Assembly (NCBI RefSeq): GCF_015352975.1
Contig: NZ_JACYIZ010000003.1
Coordinates: 372,001-436,000, forward strand
Reading direction: 5' to 3'
Source: Aestuariimicrobium ganziense
Lineage (GTDB): Bacteria > Actinomycetota > Actinomycetes > Propionibacteriales > Propionibacteriaceae
DNA length: 64,000 nt
The notes beneath the pieces were generated by a model, which was not told where the DNA came from, did no database searches, and worked only from the letters and a program-made list of their open reading frames with translations. Below are positions 26,525 through 35,746 of the stretch, one piece after another. The translations under genes and the position numbers were made by a program. How positions within the stretch are numbered: the stretch's first letter is position 1; each line of letters opens with the position of its first letter.

Positions 26525-28702
26525 TCAGCCGCCGGGGGTGGGGCTCTCGTCCGCGGACGAGGAGGAACCGCCCTCGGGCTGGGTCGCCACGAACACCTCG
26601 ATCACGGTCTTGCGGTCGACCACCTGGCCGTCGTTCGGGGTCTGGTTGAACACCTTGCCCGCCTCCTGGCTCGAGGTCTGCTCGGTGACCTTGATCGTGA
26701 AACCGGCGTTCTTGGCGATCTGGGTGGCTCTTTCTACAGTCAGGCCGCGCAGGTTGGGCACCGCCGACTTGCCGGTGGCGACCGTGATCGTCACGGTCTG
26801 GCCCTTGGCCAGCGGGGAGCCGCTGCGCGGGTCGACCGAGAGCACCTGCCCGGCGACGGCGTCGGTTGGTTCTGTCGTGCCGGTTTCGCTGGGGTCCTTG
26901 CTCACCACCTCGTAGCCGGCCCGGCTCAGGATCTGGGTGACCTCGCGTTCGGTCTTGCCGACCAGGTCGCCGGGGATGACCGGGGTGCCGCTGCCGATCT
27001 TCAGGGTGACCTCGCTGCCCTTCTCGACCACCTTGCCGCCCTCGGGATCGCTGCTCACCACCTTGCCGGCCTCGCCTCCATCGGTCGGCTCGCTCTTGAC
27101 CTTGAGGCCAAGGTCGGTGAGCTGCTTGGAGGCGTCCTCCTCGGACTTGCCGCTCAGGTCGTTGGGGATCTGGACCTTGCCGGTGGCGACGGTGATCTTG
27201 ACCTCTGAGCCTTCGGCCACCTCGGCGCCGCTGGCCGGGTCGAGCGAGACCACCTGGCCCTTGTCGTAGTCGGCCGGGGTGTCGGCGGGGGAGGCGTCCG
27301 AGCGGGCCACGGTGAAGCCGAGCTCGGTGAGCGCGTCGGTGACCTCCTTCTCGGTCTTGCCCTTGAGGTTGTCGGGCACCTTGACCAGCTTGACCCCGGT
27401 GTTGACGGTCAGGTTGATGCGGGTGTTCTCGGGCACCGACGCCAGTTTCTCCGGCGTCTGCTTGATCACCTTGCCCTTGCTGTCCTCAGGGCCGTTGACG
27501 TAGGCGATCTCACCGACCTGCAGCTTGGCGTTGAGGATGGTGGCCCTCGCCGCTGACTCCTCCAGACCCTCGACCACTGGCACCGTGGTCATCGCCACTG
27601 TCGGCGTGGGGTCGGGCTTGAGCACCTGGTAGGCGCCGAAACCGAGCGCCACCAGCAGCAGCCCGAGCAGGGTGACCAGCACCCAGGTGCCCGCGCCCCA
27701 TCTGCGGCGCTCGGTGATCGCGGTCTGGGTGGTGGTGACCGGGTTCAGGAACCCCGAGGGGTTGGTGTCGTCGGAGACCACGACGGGTGCGACGGCGGTG
27801 GGTGCCGGTTCGGGGACCGCGACCACTGGGGGCGGGATGACTGCGGTCACCTCGTTGCCGGCCAGCACGCGGGCGATGTCCTCGCGCATTTCGCTGGCGT
27901 TCTGGTAGCGGTCGGCGGGGTCCTTGGCCAGCGCCTTGAGGGTGACCGCGTCCATCGCCGGGGTCAGTTCGGGGTCCAGGTGGCTGGGCGGCACCGGGTT
28001 CTCGCGCACGTGCTGGTAGGCCACGCTCACTGGCGAGTCGCCGACGAAGGGAGGTCGTCCCACCAGCAGTTCGTAGAGCAGGCAGCCGGCGGAGTAGATG
28101 TCGGAGCGGTGGTCGACGGTCTCGCCGCGGGCCTGCTCGGGCGACAGGTACTGGGCGGTGCCGATCACGGCCGCGGTCTGGGTCATCGTCGCCGAGGTGT
28201 CGGCGACGGCGCGGGCGATGCCGAAGTCCATCACCTTGACCTGACCGCCCTTGGTCAGCATCACATTGGCTGGCTTGATGTCGCGGTGGACGATGCCGCC
28301 CTTGTGCGAGTAGGCCAGAGCGTCCAGCACTCCTTGGACGAACTGCAGGGCGCGCTCGGGCAGGATCTTGCGGCCGTCGCGCAGCACCTCACGCAGGGTG
28401 TGGCCCTCGACCAGTTCCATGACGATGTAGGGCACGCTGAGCCCGCTGGGCTCGTCGATCGCCTCGCCGGTGTCGTACACCGAGACGATGTTGGGGTGGT
28501 TCAGGCCGGCAGCCGCGTGCGCCTCACGACGGAATCTGGCCAGGAACATGGGGTCGGAGGCGAGGTCGGTGCGCAGCCGCTTGACCGCGACCAGGCGGTC
28601 GAGCCGCTGGTCCTGCGCACGCCAGACCTCGGCCATGCCGCCGCGTCCGATGACCGTGTCGAGACGGTACCGGCCACCGAGCACGGTGCCCTGCGAGCTC
28701 AT
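26525..28702 (-). CDS. pknB: Serine/threonine protein kinase PknB with PASTA domains
   Basis: Membrane kinase that senses muropeptide/lipid II and tunes growth and division. 725 residues from the ATG with GGAAAGGAA upstream. Kinase domain (about 10-270): GRGGMAEVW, VAVKRL, HRDIKPANVM, DFGIAR and activation-loop TMTQTAAVIGTAQYLSPEQ. Membrane helix about 340-360. Five PASTA-like repeats follow, one more than the four of M. tuberculosis PknB; the first is the most divergent. Last gene of the fhaA-fhaB-pstP-rodA-pbpA-pknB cluster; pknA is absent. A 103-bp gap to pbpA suggests its own promoter in part. Confidence 0.95.
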   Translation of the reverse strand: MSSQGTVLGGRYRLDTVIGRGGMAEVWRAQDQRLDRLVAVKRLRTDLASDPMFLARFRREAHAAAGLNHPNIVSVYDTGEAIDEPSGLSVPYIVMELVEGHTLREVLRDGRKILPERALQFVQGVLDALAYSHKGGIVHRDIKPANVMLTKGGQVKVMDFGIARAVADTSATMTQTAAVIGTAQYLSPEQARGETVDHRSDIYSAGCLLYELLVGRPPFVGDSPVSVAYQHVRENPVPPSHLDPELTPAMDAVTLKALAKDPADRYQNASEMREDIARVLAGNEVTAVIPPPVVAVPEPAPTAVAPVVVSDDTNPSGFLNPVTTTQTAITERRRWGAGTWVLVTLLGLLLVALGFGAYQVLKPDPTPTVAMTTVPVVEGLEESAARATILNAKLQVGEIAYVNGPEDSKGKVIKQTPEKLASVPENTRINLTVNTGVKLVKVPDNLKGKTEKEVTDALTELGFTVARSDASPADTPADYDKGQVVSLDPASGAEVAEGSEVKITVATGKVQIPNDLSGKSEEDASKQLTDLGLKVKSEPTDGGEAGKVVSSDPEGGKVVEKGSEVTLKIGSGTPVIPGDLVGKTEREVTQILSRAGYEVVSKDPSETGTTEPTDAVAGQVLSVDPRSGSPLAKGQTVTITVATGKSAVPNLRGLTVERATQIAKNAGFTIKVTEQTSSQEAGKVFNQTPNDGQVVDRKTVIEVFVATQPEGGSSSSADESPTPGG

Positions 28703-28805
28703 CGATGGGTTCCTTTCCAGGTGCCGGGGCGCCTCTGGGGGCGTCGGACCGACCTCCATTGTGAAACATCTGCCTGAGACGAAGGTGAGGATGCCATCAG
28801 GTGTC

Positions 28806-30233
28806 TCATCGCCGCGCCTCGATCACGGCCTTGGCGATGGGGCCGGCCAGGCGCCCACCGGCGATCTCGGAACGCTCGATCTGGGCATCCTCGATGAAGA
28901 CCGCGATGGCGATCTTGGGGTCGTCGGAGAACGCCACGAACCAGGCGTAGGGCGGACGATTCGGCGCGGACTGGGCGGTTCCGGTCTTGCCGCCGACCCG
29001 CACCCCGTCGACCTGGGCGCGCTGCCCGGTGCCTTCGGTGACGGTGGTGACCATCATCTGCTGCAACAACTTGGCGTTCGAGGCGCTCATCGCCCGGTTC
29101 AGCTGGGTCGGGCGGTGCGAGCTGATCACCTGCAGGTCGGTGCCGCGCACCTCCTGGGCCAGGTAGGGGCGCATGACCACGCCGTCGTTGGCGATGCCGG
29201 CGGCGACCATCGCCATCTGCAGCGGGGTGGCCGCCACCTCGTACTGGCCGATCGCACTCAGTGCGGTCTGCGGACGATCGGGGTCGGCGGGGAAGTGGCT
29301 GTTCACCCAGGGCACGTCGGTCGGCACGTCGGTGTCGAAGCCGAACAGCTTGGCCTGCTCGCGCAGCTTCTCGTCCCCCAGTTGCAGGCCGACATTGGCG
29401 AAGGCGGTGTTGCACGAGACCGCCAGGGCGTGTTCGAGGCTGGTGCGCGCGCCACCACAGTTGGTGTCGTTGCCCAGCCGGGTGGTGGTGTTCGGCAGGG
29501 TCATCACGGTGGGTGAGTCGACCATGGTGTCGGGCTTCATGCCGTTCTCGAGCGCCGCGGCGGCGGTGACCAGCTTGAAGGTCGAGCCGGGTGGGTAGAT
29601 CTCCTTGGACGCACGATTGGCCAGTGGCCGGTTCTTGTCAGCGTTGAGCGTCTTCCACGACTCGGTGGCCTTGGCCAGGTCGGTGCTCGACAGCGTGTTG
29701 GGGTCGTAGCTGGGGGTCGAGACGTAGGCCAGCACGGCACCGGTGGTGTAGTCGATGGCGACCACGGCCCCCTTGCGTCCGGCCAGGCCGTCCCAGGCGG
29801 CCTGCTGGGCCCGTGGGTCGATGGTGGTGTGCACCGAGGCACCCTGCGGGGTCTTGCCGGTGAGCTTGTCGAGCACCCTCGAGACGGCCTGGGACGAGTC
29901 GGTGCCCGCCAGTTGCTGGGTGTAGTTCAGTTCGATGCCGGCCGCGCCGAAGTCGTAGGCATACCAGCCGGTGACCGGGGCGTAGAGCCTGGCCTGCGGG
30001 TAGCTGCGGGCGTAGCGGAATCGTCCGTCCTGCTGGTTCGACTGGGCGATCGGGACGTTGCCGACCATGATCGGACCACGGTTCTGGGCGTACTCGGCAT
30101 CGCGCACCCGGCGGTTGCGGGAGTCACCGGCCAGACCCGGCGAGCGGACCACCTCGTTGATGCTGACGTTGACCAGCAGTGCGAAGAACATCAGCGCGGC
30201 CACCACGGCCACGCGCCTGATCGGTCGGTTCAT
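28806..30233 (-). CDS. pbpA: Penicillin-binding protein PbpA (class B transpeptidase)
   Basis: 475 residues. N-terminal membrane helix (about 8-26), PBP dimerisation region, transpeptidase domain with SxxK in PPGSTFKLVTAAAA (about 215), SxN in SCNTAFANVG (about 270) and KTG in GGKTGTAQS (about 415). Cross-links septal/lateral peptidoglycan with its SEDS partner. Overlaps rodA by 4 nt. Confidence 0.94.
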   Translation of the reverse strand: MNRPIRRVAVVAALMFFALLVNVSINEVVRSPGLAGDSRNRRVRDAEYAQNRGPIMVGNVPIAQSNQQDGRFRYARSYPQARLYAPVTGWYAYDFGAAGIELNYTQQLAGTDSSQAVSRVLDKLTGKTPQGASVHTTIDPRAQQAAWDGLAGRKGAVVAIDYTTGAVLAYVSTPSYDPNTLSSTDLAKATESWKTLNADKNRPLANRASKEIYPPGSTFKLVTAAAALENGMKPDTMVDSPTVMTLPNTTTRLGNDTNCGGARTSLEHALAVSCNTAFANVGLQLGDEKLREQAKLFGFDTDVPTDVPWVNSHFPADPDRPQTALSAIGQYEVAATPLQMAMVAAGIANDGVVMRPYLAQEVRGTDLQVISSHRPTQLNRAMSASNAKLLQQMMVTTVTEGTGQRAQVDGVRVGGKTGTAQSAPNRPPYAWFVAFSDDPKIAIAVFIEDAQIERSEIAGGRLAGPIAKAVIEARR

Positions 30234-31663
30234 CGTCGGCCTCCGCCCGTCAGCATCCGGGTCTCGTCGTCGGCCAGGTTGGTGACCGTCGGTTCGTCGG
30301 TGACCACACCCAAGCTGATCGGACGCCGGGCGTGGTGGCTGATCACCAGCATCAGCGCGATGATCACCCAGTTGGCGATCAGCGAACTGCCGCCCTGGCT
30401 CATGAACGGGGTGGTCAGGCCGGTCAGCGGCAGCAGTCGGGTGACGCCGCCGATGATCGCGAACACCTGCAGCGCGAACACGAAGCTCAAGCCGCTGGCC
30501 AGCAGCTTGCTGAATGGGTCATGGCTGGCCAACGCCATCCGCAGGCCGCGGGCGACCAGCAGCGCGTACAGCATGATCACCGCCATCAGCCCGACCAGGC
30601 CGAGTTCCTCACCGATCGCGGCGGCGATGAAGTCGCTCTTGGCCAGGGGTGTCAGTCCGGGACGACCGAGCCCCCAGCCTCGTCCAGTCAGACCGCCCCA
30701 GGCGAATCCGAACTGGGCCGAGATCACCTGGCCGTTCTGGTCGTAGTTCTCGAAGGGGTGCAGCCACGACGAGATGCGCACCTGCACGTGGTTGGTGTAG
30801 TTCACCGCCAGCCAGGCCCCGACGGCGAACAGCACCGCGGCCAGCGCCGGCCAGCCGGCCCGCTCGGTGGCCACGTAGAGCATCAGCACGAACAGCCCGA
30901 AGAAGAGCATCGAGGTGCCCAGGTCGTTCTGGAAGACCATGATCGCCAGCGACGCCGCCCACATCAGCCCGATCGGCATCAGGTCACGCGCCCGCGGGAT
31001 CTGGATCGGCCCGAGCTTGAAGCCGCTCAGCGAGAGCACCTCGCGGTGGGCGACCAGGTAGCTGGCGAAGGCCAGGGCGAGCAGGATCTTGGCCACCTCC
31101 GACGGCTGGAAGGAGTAGCCGGCCACCCGGATCCAGATCCGTGACCCACCCAGCCGCACTCCCAGCCCGGGCACCAGCGGCAGCATCAGCAGGCCGACGC
31201 CGGCCAGGAACATCAGGTAGGGGAAACGCTGGAGGCGGCGGTGGTCACGCAGGAAGATGATCACCCCGGCGAACAGCGCCATGCCCAGACCGGTCCAGAT
31301 GAACTGGTCCCAGGCGTCGCTGCGCGGAGGGCTGGGGATCTGGTCGATCCGGTGGATCATGGCCAGGCCCAGACCGTTGAGCGCGATCACCAGCGGCAGC
31401 AGAAGCGGGTCGGCGTAGGGCAGTCGCCAGCGGATCACCAGGTGGGCGGCGACCGCCATCCCGGCCCAGAGCCCGCACACCCAGGGCCAGTTGGCCGGCA
31501 CCTCACCGGTCAGGTTGAGCCCGGTCAACAGCCAGCCACCCAGCCCGAGGGTGGTCGCCAGCAGGGTCATCGCCAACTCGACGTTGCGCCGGCGACGGTA
31601 GACCACGACCGAGCCCGTGCTGGTCACCGGCGGGGAATCCGAGGCCTGCGTGGCGAGGCTCAT
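30230..31663 (-). CDS. rodA: SEDS-family peptidoglycan glycosyltransferase RodA/FtsW
   Basis: 477 residues, about 12 membrane helices. ATG overlaps the pstP stop by one base (TGATG); longer upstream frame is shadow of pstP. Family marks: QNDLGTSMLFFGLFVLMLYV (about 250), SEVAKILLALAFASYL (about 195), and RLLPLTGLTTPFMSQGGSSL near 415. Polymerises glycan chains together with PbpA. Confidence 0.94.
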   Translation of the reverse strand: MSLATQASDSPPVTSTGSVVVYRRRRNVELAMTLLATTLGLGGWLLTGLNLTGEVPANWPWVCGLWAGMAVAAHLVIRWRLPYADPLLLPLVIALNGLGLAMIHRIDQIPSPPRSDAWDQFIWTGLGMALFAGVIIFLRDHRRLQRFPYLMFLAGVGLLMLPLVPGLGVRLGGSRIWIRVAGYSFQPSEVAKILLALAFASYLVAHREVLSLSGFKLGPIQIPRARDLMPIGLMWAASLAIMVFQNDLGTSMLFFGLFVLMLYVATERAGWPALAAVLFAVGAWLAVNYTNHVQVRISSWLHPFENYDQNGQVISAQFGFAWGGLTGRGWGLGRPGLTPLAKSDFIAAAIGEELGLVGLMAVIMLYALLVARGLRMALASHDPFSKLLASGLSFVFALQVFAIIGGVTRLLPLTGLTTPFMSQGGSSLIANWVIIALMLVISHHARRPISLGVVTDEPTVTNLADDETRMLTGGGRR

Positions 31664-33102
31664 CAGCACTCTCCCTCGGGAGGTGCTGGCGCCGCCGAGC
31701 CCGTGAAACTGGCGGACGGGCTGCCCGATCCTGTGGACCCGCCCGAGGGCAGACCCGATCCTGAGGGTGAGGTGCCCGGTGAGGGCGAGGTCGTCCCGGT
31801 GGCCGAACCCGAGGGCACGGCCGATCCGGACGGGCGTGGGCTGGGCGAGGCGTCGTTGGGGCAGGTGCCTGCCATGGTCTGCAGGCGCTGCACAGTGCTG
31901 CGGGCCGCGTCCAGCGTGCTGGTCTTGATGGTGTCGCTCACCTGCTGGCGGTAGACCCGGGGGAGCCCGGCGACCTCGATGTCGGTGGTCTCGACCACCG
32001 TGGCCAGCGGTCGCCCCAACACCGAACCCTCGATGCCGTTGTAGATCGCGACATGGCCGTCGTTCTCGCCGACGTAGTACTGGGTCTTCGCCCAGGCCCA
32101 CCCGCCGTACAGGCTGCTGCCGGTGACCAACGCGAGGACGAGCGCCAGCAACACCGGAACCCAGCGTCGACGTCGGCGCAGGGTCGGCTGGTAGCGGGCC
32201 TGCTCGTCATCGGTGTGTGCGGCGACCGGCACCGGCGCCTTGGGCACCACCGGAGACTCGTCGGCCGCGGCCACGGCCTCGTCGTCGCCCAGGTCGACCG
32301 CAGCTGCGAGCTCGTCGAGGTCGGGCACGGTGGTGCTCGCCGCGGCGCCGAGGACGACCGGCGTCCGCGCCCCCAGCGCCTCGTCGTGGGGGACGACGTC
32401 AGCCAGCACGATGGTGATGTTGTCGGCCCCGCCGCCCAGGTGGGCAGCCTGCACCAGATCGGCCATCACCACGTCGAGGTCGTCCTCGGCGAGGATCTCG
32501 GCGATCGTGTCGTCGGTGGTGAACCCGCACAGGCCGTCGCTGCAGAACAGCACCCGGTCGCCCTCGTGCACCTCGATCAGTTCGGTGTCGGGGCTGTGGG
32601 TGGGGTGGCCGTTGAGCACCTTGAGCACCAGGGAGCGGTGCGGGTGGATCGCGGCCTCCTCCTCGGTGATCCGGCCCTCGTCAATCAGCGACTGCACCCA
32701 GGAGTGGTCGTGGGTCAGCCTGACCAGGGATCCGTCGCGGAACAGGTAGCCGCGGGAGTCGCCGATGTGCACCAGGCCGAGTTGGCGGCCGTCGAACATC
32801 GCCCCACAGACGGTGGTGCCCATGCCGTCGAGGGAGTGATCACGGGCGACCAGGTCGGCGATGGTGTCGTTCGCCCTGGCCACGGCACCGGCCAGCGTGG
32901 TGAGCAGTTCCTCGCCGGTGGCCTCGATGTCGATCTGTTCGACCTCGTTGATCGCCACCGTCGAGGCCAGGTCGCCGGCGGCGGCACCGCCCATGCCGTC
33001 GGCGACCACCAGCATCGTGGGCGAGGCGAACCCGGAGTCCTGGTTGTTCTTGCGCACCAGACCCACCTCGGAGTGGGCGCGGAAGTCGAGCGAGAAGGTC
33101 AT
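31663..33102 (-). CDS. pstP: PP2C-type Ser/Thr phosphatase PstP
   Basis: Reverses PknB phosphorylation. 479 residues. PP2C catalytic domain (about 1-235): VADGMGGAAAGDLAS metal-binding motif, VHIGDSRGYLFRDG, LFCSDGLCG and GGADNITIVLADV. A variable linker, one membrane helix (about 310-330), then an extracellular domain ending in a long Ser/Gly/Pro-rich tail. Overlaps fhaB by 4 nt. Confidence 0.95.
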   Translation of the reverse strand: MTFSLDFRAHSEVGLVRKNNQDSGFASPTMLVVADGMGGAAAGDLASTVAINEVEQIDIEATGEELLTTLAGAVARANDTIADLVARDHSLDGMGTTVCGAMFDGRQLGLVHIGDSRGYLFRDGSLVRLTHDHSWVQSLIDEGRITEEEAAIHPHRSLVLKVLNGHPTHSPDTELIEVHEGDRVLFCSDGLCGFTTDDTIAEILAEDDLDVVMADLVQAAHLGGGADNITIVLADVVPHDEALGARTPVVLGAAASTTVPDLDELAAAVDLGDDEAVAAADESPVVPKAPVPVAAHTDDEQARYQPTLRRRRRWVPVLLALVLALVTGSSLYGGWAWAKTQYYVGENDGHVAIYNGIEGSVLGRPLATVVETTDIEVAGLPRVYRQQVSDTIKTSTLDAARSTVQRLQTMAGTCPNDASPSPRPSGSAVPSGSATGTTSPSPGTSPSGSGLPSGGSTGSGSPSASFTGSAAPAPPEGEC

Positions 33103-33569
33103 CGCTTCTCCAACCGCATCTGGGTGCGCCCGATCCGGATCACGTCACCGGACTGCACGCGGGTGCGCTGGGTGATCAGCAGGGTGTTCACCGCGGTGCC
33201 ATTGGTCGAACCGAGGTCCTCGACCCACCAGTGGCCCTCTTCGTCCTGGGTGATCTGGGCATGCCGGGTCGAGGCGTAGTCGTCGTCGATGTTCAGGGTG
33301 GAGTCGGCGGCTCGTCCCAGGGCCACGGTGCCGATCAGAGGCACCTCCAGGCCAGTCTGGGCGCCCTGGATGACCTTCAGTTGCGTGGGGGCCGAGCGAG
33401 GGGGACGACGCCTGCGGGTCTGCGGCTCGCGGGGCGCGAAGTCGGGTGAGGTCGCGGCCAGCTCGCGTCCGAACAGGTCGGAGCGGATGACGCTGGCGGC
33501 GAAGATGATGAACACCCACATCAAGGCCAGGAAGGCGACCTTGAGTGCGGCGACGACGAGTTCGCTCAC
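33099..33569 (-). CDS. fhaB: FHA-domain protein FhaB (FipA)
   Basis: 156 residues: N-terminal membrane helix (about 8-28), proline/arginine-rich linker, C-terminal FHA domain (about 68-150) with LGRAADSTLNIDDDYASTRH and EDLGSTNGTAVNTLLI. Binds phospho-threonine peptides, for example on PknB or FtsZ/FtsQ partners. One nt from the fhaA stop. Confidence 0.93.
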   Translation of the reverse strand: MSELVVAALKVAFLALMWVFIIFAASVIRSDLFGRELAATSPDFAPREPQTRRRRPPRSAPTQLKVIQGAQTGLEVPLIGTVALGRAADSTLNIDDDYASTRHAQITQDEEGHWWVEDLGSTNGTAVNTLLITQRTRVQSGDVIRIGRTQMRLEKR

Positions 33570-33570
33570 C

Positions 33571-34275
33571 TCACGAACCCACAGGGGCGTGCACCAGCAT
33601 CCTGGTGGTGCCGATCTCGAGGCGGGTGCCGTCGGTGATGGTGGCCTGCCGGCACTTGGTGCCGTTGACCGTGATGCCGTTGGTCGATCCCAGGTCTTCG
33701 ATGGTCACCCGCTGGGAGTCGCCGGTGCCGGCCACGTGGATCATGGCGTGCTTGCGTGAGATGCCCGGGTCGTTGATCCGCAGGTCGGCCTCGGAGCCTC
33801 GTCCGATCAGCAGTCCCGGCTCGGTGAGTGGGTGGCGCACTCCGTTGACCTCGAGCACCAGACGGGTGCGGGAATGACCGTGCCCGCGTTCGCTGGACGA
33901 CACGCCTGCCGCCGCCTCGGAGGCGACGGTGAAGCGACCGGTGGGCAGCGACTCGTCCAGGTCGTACTCGATGGTGATCGGGCCGTTGAAGACGTAGCGG
34001 CGCTCGCCGGCGTACTCACGCAGTTCGGGCACGATCTCGGCGTTGAGGGTCTTGGCGTAGGGGGCGAGCCGGTCGTGGTCGCGCGGCGACAGTCCGATCA
34101 TGAAGTGGTTGGGCACCAGGCGCTTGTCACGGCTCAGCAGCTTGGCCTCGGCATCGAGCTCACGCTGCAGCCGCGCGGCGATCTCGACGGGCTGTACGTC
34201 GCCCTTGAAGGCGCGCGCGAAGACGCCGTTGACGGCGCCCTCGATCCTCTTCTCGAGGCGGTCGAGCAGACCCAC
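33571..34275 (-). CDS. fhaA: FHA-domain protein FhaA (DUF3662 + FHA)
   Basis: 234 residues: DUF3662 domain (about 1-125: GLLDRLEKRIEGAVNGVFAR at the N-terminus) and FHA domain (about 140-230: GRGSEADLRINDPGISRKHA, EDLGSTNGITVNG). In mycobacteria FhaA binds the pseudokinase MviN and PBPs. GTG start with AGGAGGAC 2 nt upstream, a strong Shine-Dalgarno. First gene of the growth cluster. Confidence 0.93.
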   Translation of the reverse strand: MGLLDRLEKRIEGAVNGVFARAFKGDVQPVEIAARLQRELDAEAKLLSRDKRLVPNHFMIGLSPRDHDRLAPYAKTLNAEIVPELREYAGERRYVFNGPITIEYDLDESLPTGRFTVASEAAAGVSSSERGHGHSRTRLVLEVNGVRHPLTEPGLLIGRGSEADLRINDPGISRKHAMIHVAGTGDSQRVTIEDLGSTNGITVNGTKCRQATITDGTRLEIGTTRMLVHAPVGS

Positions 34276-34305
34276 GTGTCCTCCTAGTGCAACTGAACTC
34301 GGATC

Positions 34306-34311
34306 AGTCTA
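34306..34311 (-). promoter_or_regulatory. -10 element of the fhaA-pknB cluster
   Basis: Minus-strand TAGACT about 30 nt upstream of the fhaA GTG. The mRNA has a leader with a perfect AGGAGG, so this cluster is not leaderless. Confidence 0.5.
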
Positions 34312-34357
34312 CTGACCAGCCGGTTGGGCCCCCATTCCGACGCGGTCACCGACCAGT

Positions 34358-34765
34358 TCACAGCAGCGGCAGCGATCGACCCGGGTCGGTGGTGTGGATG
34401 TTGACCAGCGAGTGGGCTGCCCGCACCAGGTGGTCGCGGATGGCCTCGTCGGCCTCGGTCTCGAGGTCGAGTTGGTCGAGCGCGCCGAGCATGTGGTGCA
34501 ACCAGCGGTCGCGGGCCTCAGGGGTGATCGGGAAGGGCTGGTGGCGCATCCGCAGCCGGGGGTGCCCGCGGGTCTGGGAGTAGTCGGTGGGCCCGCCCCA
34601 GTACTGCTCGAGGAACATCCGCAACCGGTCCTCGGCGCCGGGCAGGTCGTCGTCGGGATACATCGGGCGCAGCAGGTCGTCGCCGGCGACGCCCACGTAG
34701 AAGAGATGCACCAGGCGCTCGAAGGTCGCCCGTCCGCCGACGCGCTCGTACAGGGTCTGGGTCAC
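34358..34765 (-). CDS. glbO: Group II truncated hemoglobin GlbO
   Basis: 135 residues, typical length. LYERVGGRATFERLVHLFYV at the N-terminus, FLEQYWGGPTDYSQTRGHPR with TyrCD1-type and TrpG8 neighbours, LRMRHQPFPI carrying the proximal histidine, and a C-terminal W/H helix. Binds haem and O2; thought to detoxify NO or peroxide. Single gene, GTG start, divergent from a TRIC-like gene across copy 7 of the repeat. Confidence 0.93.
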   Translation of the reverse strand: MTQTLYERVGGRATFERLVHLFYVGVAGDDLLRPMYPDDDLPGAEDRLRMFLEQYWGGPTDYSQTRGHPRLRMRHQPFPITPEARDRWLHHMLGALDQLDLETEADEAIRDHLVRAAHSLVNIHTTDPGRSLPLL

Positions 34766-34780
34766 GCGTCATTGTCACCC

Positions 34781-34861
34781 GATGTCCGGAACCCGGCCAA
34801 ACTTCGCGCTCCGCGGCCCAGATCGCGCCTCGGGCTGAACTTCTGCCGGGTTTCGGACATC
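34781..34861. repeat. 81-bp intergenic inverted-repeat element, copy 7
   Basis: Arms GATGTCCGGAACCCGGCCAA and TCTGCCGGGTTTCGGACATC. It lies between the divergent glbO and TRIC-like genes. The rest of the 270-bp gap (34766-35035) contains short GGGCAGTCGGGGTC direct repeats but nothing else I can name. Confidence 0.85.
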
Positions 34862-35035
34862 GAGGCGCTGGCCGGACGGTGCTGCTGGCCGGGGTCGGGC
34901 AGTCGGGGTCGGGCAGTCGGGGTGAGGACAGCCGGGTGAGGGGCAGGCAGCCGTCGGGCGGCCAGCATCCGGTTCAGCACAGCGATGCTGAGCGCGACTG
35001 GGTGTCACTGTCGCTGCTGGCCCAGACTGGACCCC

Positions 35036-35695
35036 GTGCTTCTCGAGATGTTCCGCCTGGTTGACCTCACCGGGGTGCTGGCCAACGCCATCCTCGGCGG
35101 GATCGCCGCCAAGAAGGTGGGCTACGACCCGGTCGGGTTCGTGGTGCTGGCGATCGTCTCGGGGCTGGGTGGGGGTCTGATCCGCGACACCCTGCTGCAG
35201 AAGGGCACTCCGGTCGCGCTGGCCGAGCCGGTCTACCTGGCGGTGGCCCTGGCCGGGGCAGCCATCGCCTTCCTGGTGCCGCTGCACGTGCGCCCCGCCC
35301 GCTGGACCCTGATCGGCCTGGATGCGGTCGCCGTCGGCTCGTGGGCCGCGATCGGCACCCAGAAGGGGCTCGCGAACGGGTTGTCGTGGGGGTCGGCGGT
35401 GTTGCTCGGGGTGACCACCGTCGTCGGTGGCGGCATCCTGCGAGATGTGCTCATGCAGCGTCGACCGGTGGTGTTCGAGGCCGGCAGCCCGCTGTATGCG
35501 ACCTGCGCCTTGGTCGCCTCGCTGGTGGCGATGGCGCTCACCACCGCAGGTCACCCGGGCTGGGGGACCGCGGCCTCGGTCGCAGTGGGGGCATCGATGG
35601 CGGTCGCCGCGCGCTGGTTCGGGTGGGCCTTACCGACCGAGGTCAAGCCACGGCGTCGCCACCGCAAGCGTGAGGCCAGGATGAGCGGTGAATGA
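35036..35695 (+). CDS. TRIC-family / UPF0126 membrane channel protein
   Basis: 219 residues, seven predicted helices arranged as two similar halves. Each half has the glycine-rich signature: LANAILGGIAAKKVGYDPVG ... SGLGGGLIRDTLL and VLLGVTTVVGGGILRDVLM. Prokaryotic TRIC homologues are trimeric potassium-permeable channels. Start chosen at GTG 35036; an ATG 12 nt downstream is also possible. The tail is basic (RRRHRKREAR). Confidence 0.82.
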   Translation: MLLEMFRLVDLTGVLANAILGGIAAKKVGYDPVGFVVLAIVSGLGGGLIRDTLLQKGTPVALAEPVYLAVALAGAAIAFLVPLHVRPARWTLIGLDAVAVGSWAAIGTQKGLANGLSWGSAVLLGVTTVVGGGILRDVLMQRRPVVFEAGSPLYATCALVASLVAMALTTAGHPGWGTAASVAVGASMAVAARWFGWALPTEVKPRRRHRKREARMSGE

Positions 35696-35712
35696 GGGTG
35701 ACGCCCCGACTT

Positions 35713-35727
35713 CTGTTCGGTGAACAG
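35713..35727. promoter_or_regulatory. Palindrome with PHO-box-like GTTCACC upstream of the phosphate transporter
   Basis: CTGTTC-GGT-GAACAG. On the minus strand it reads CTGTTCACCGAACAG, and the preceding 11 nt (TGACACCTGCT) give a second, weaker CACC at the 11-nt spacing of actinobacterial PhoP boxes. It sits 20-35 nt before the GTG. Confidence 0.4.
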
Positions 35728-35746
35728 CAGGTGTCACACTGTTGCT

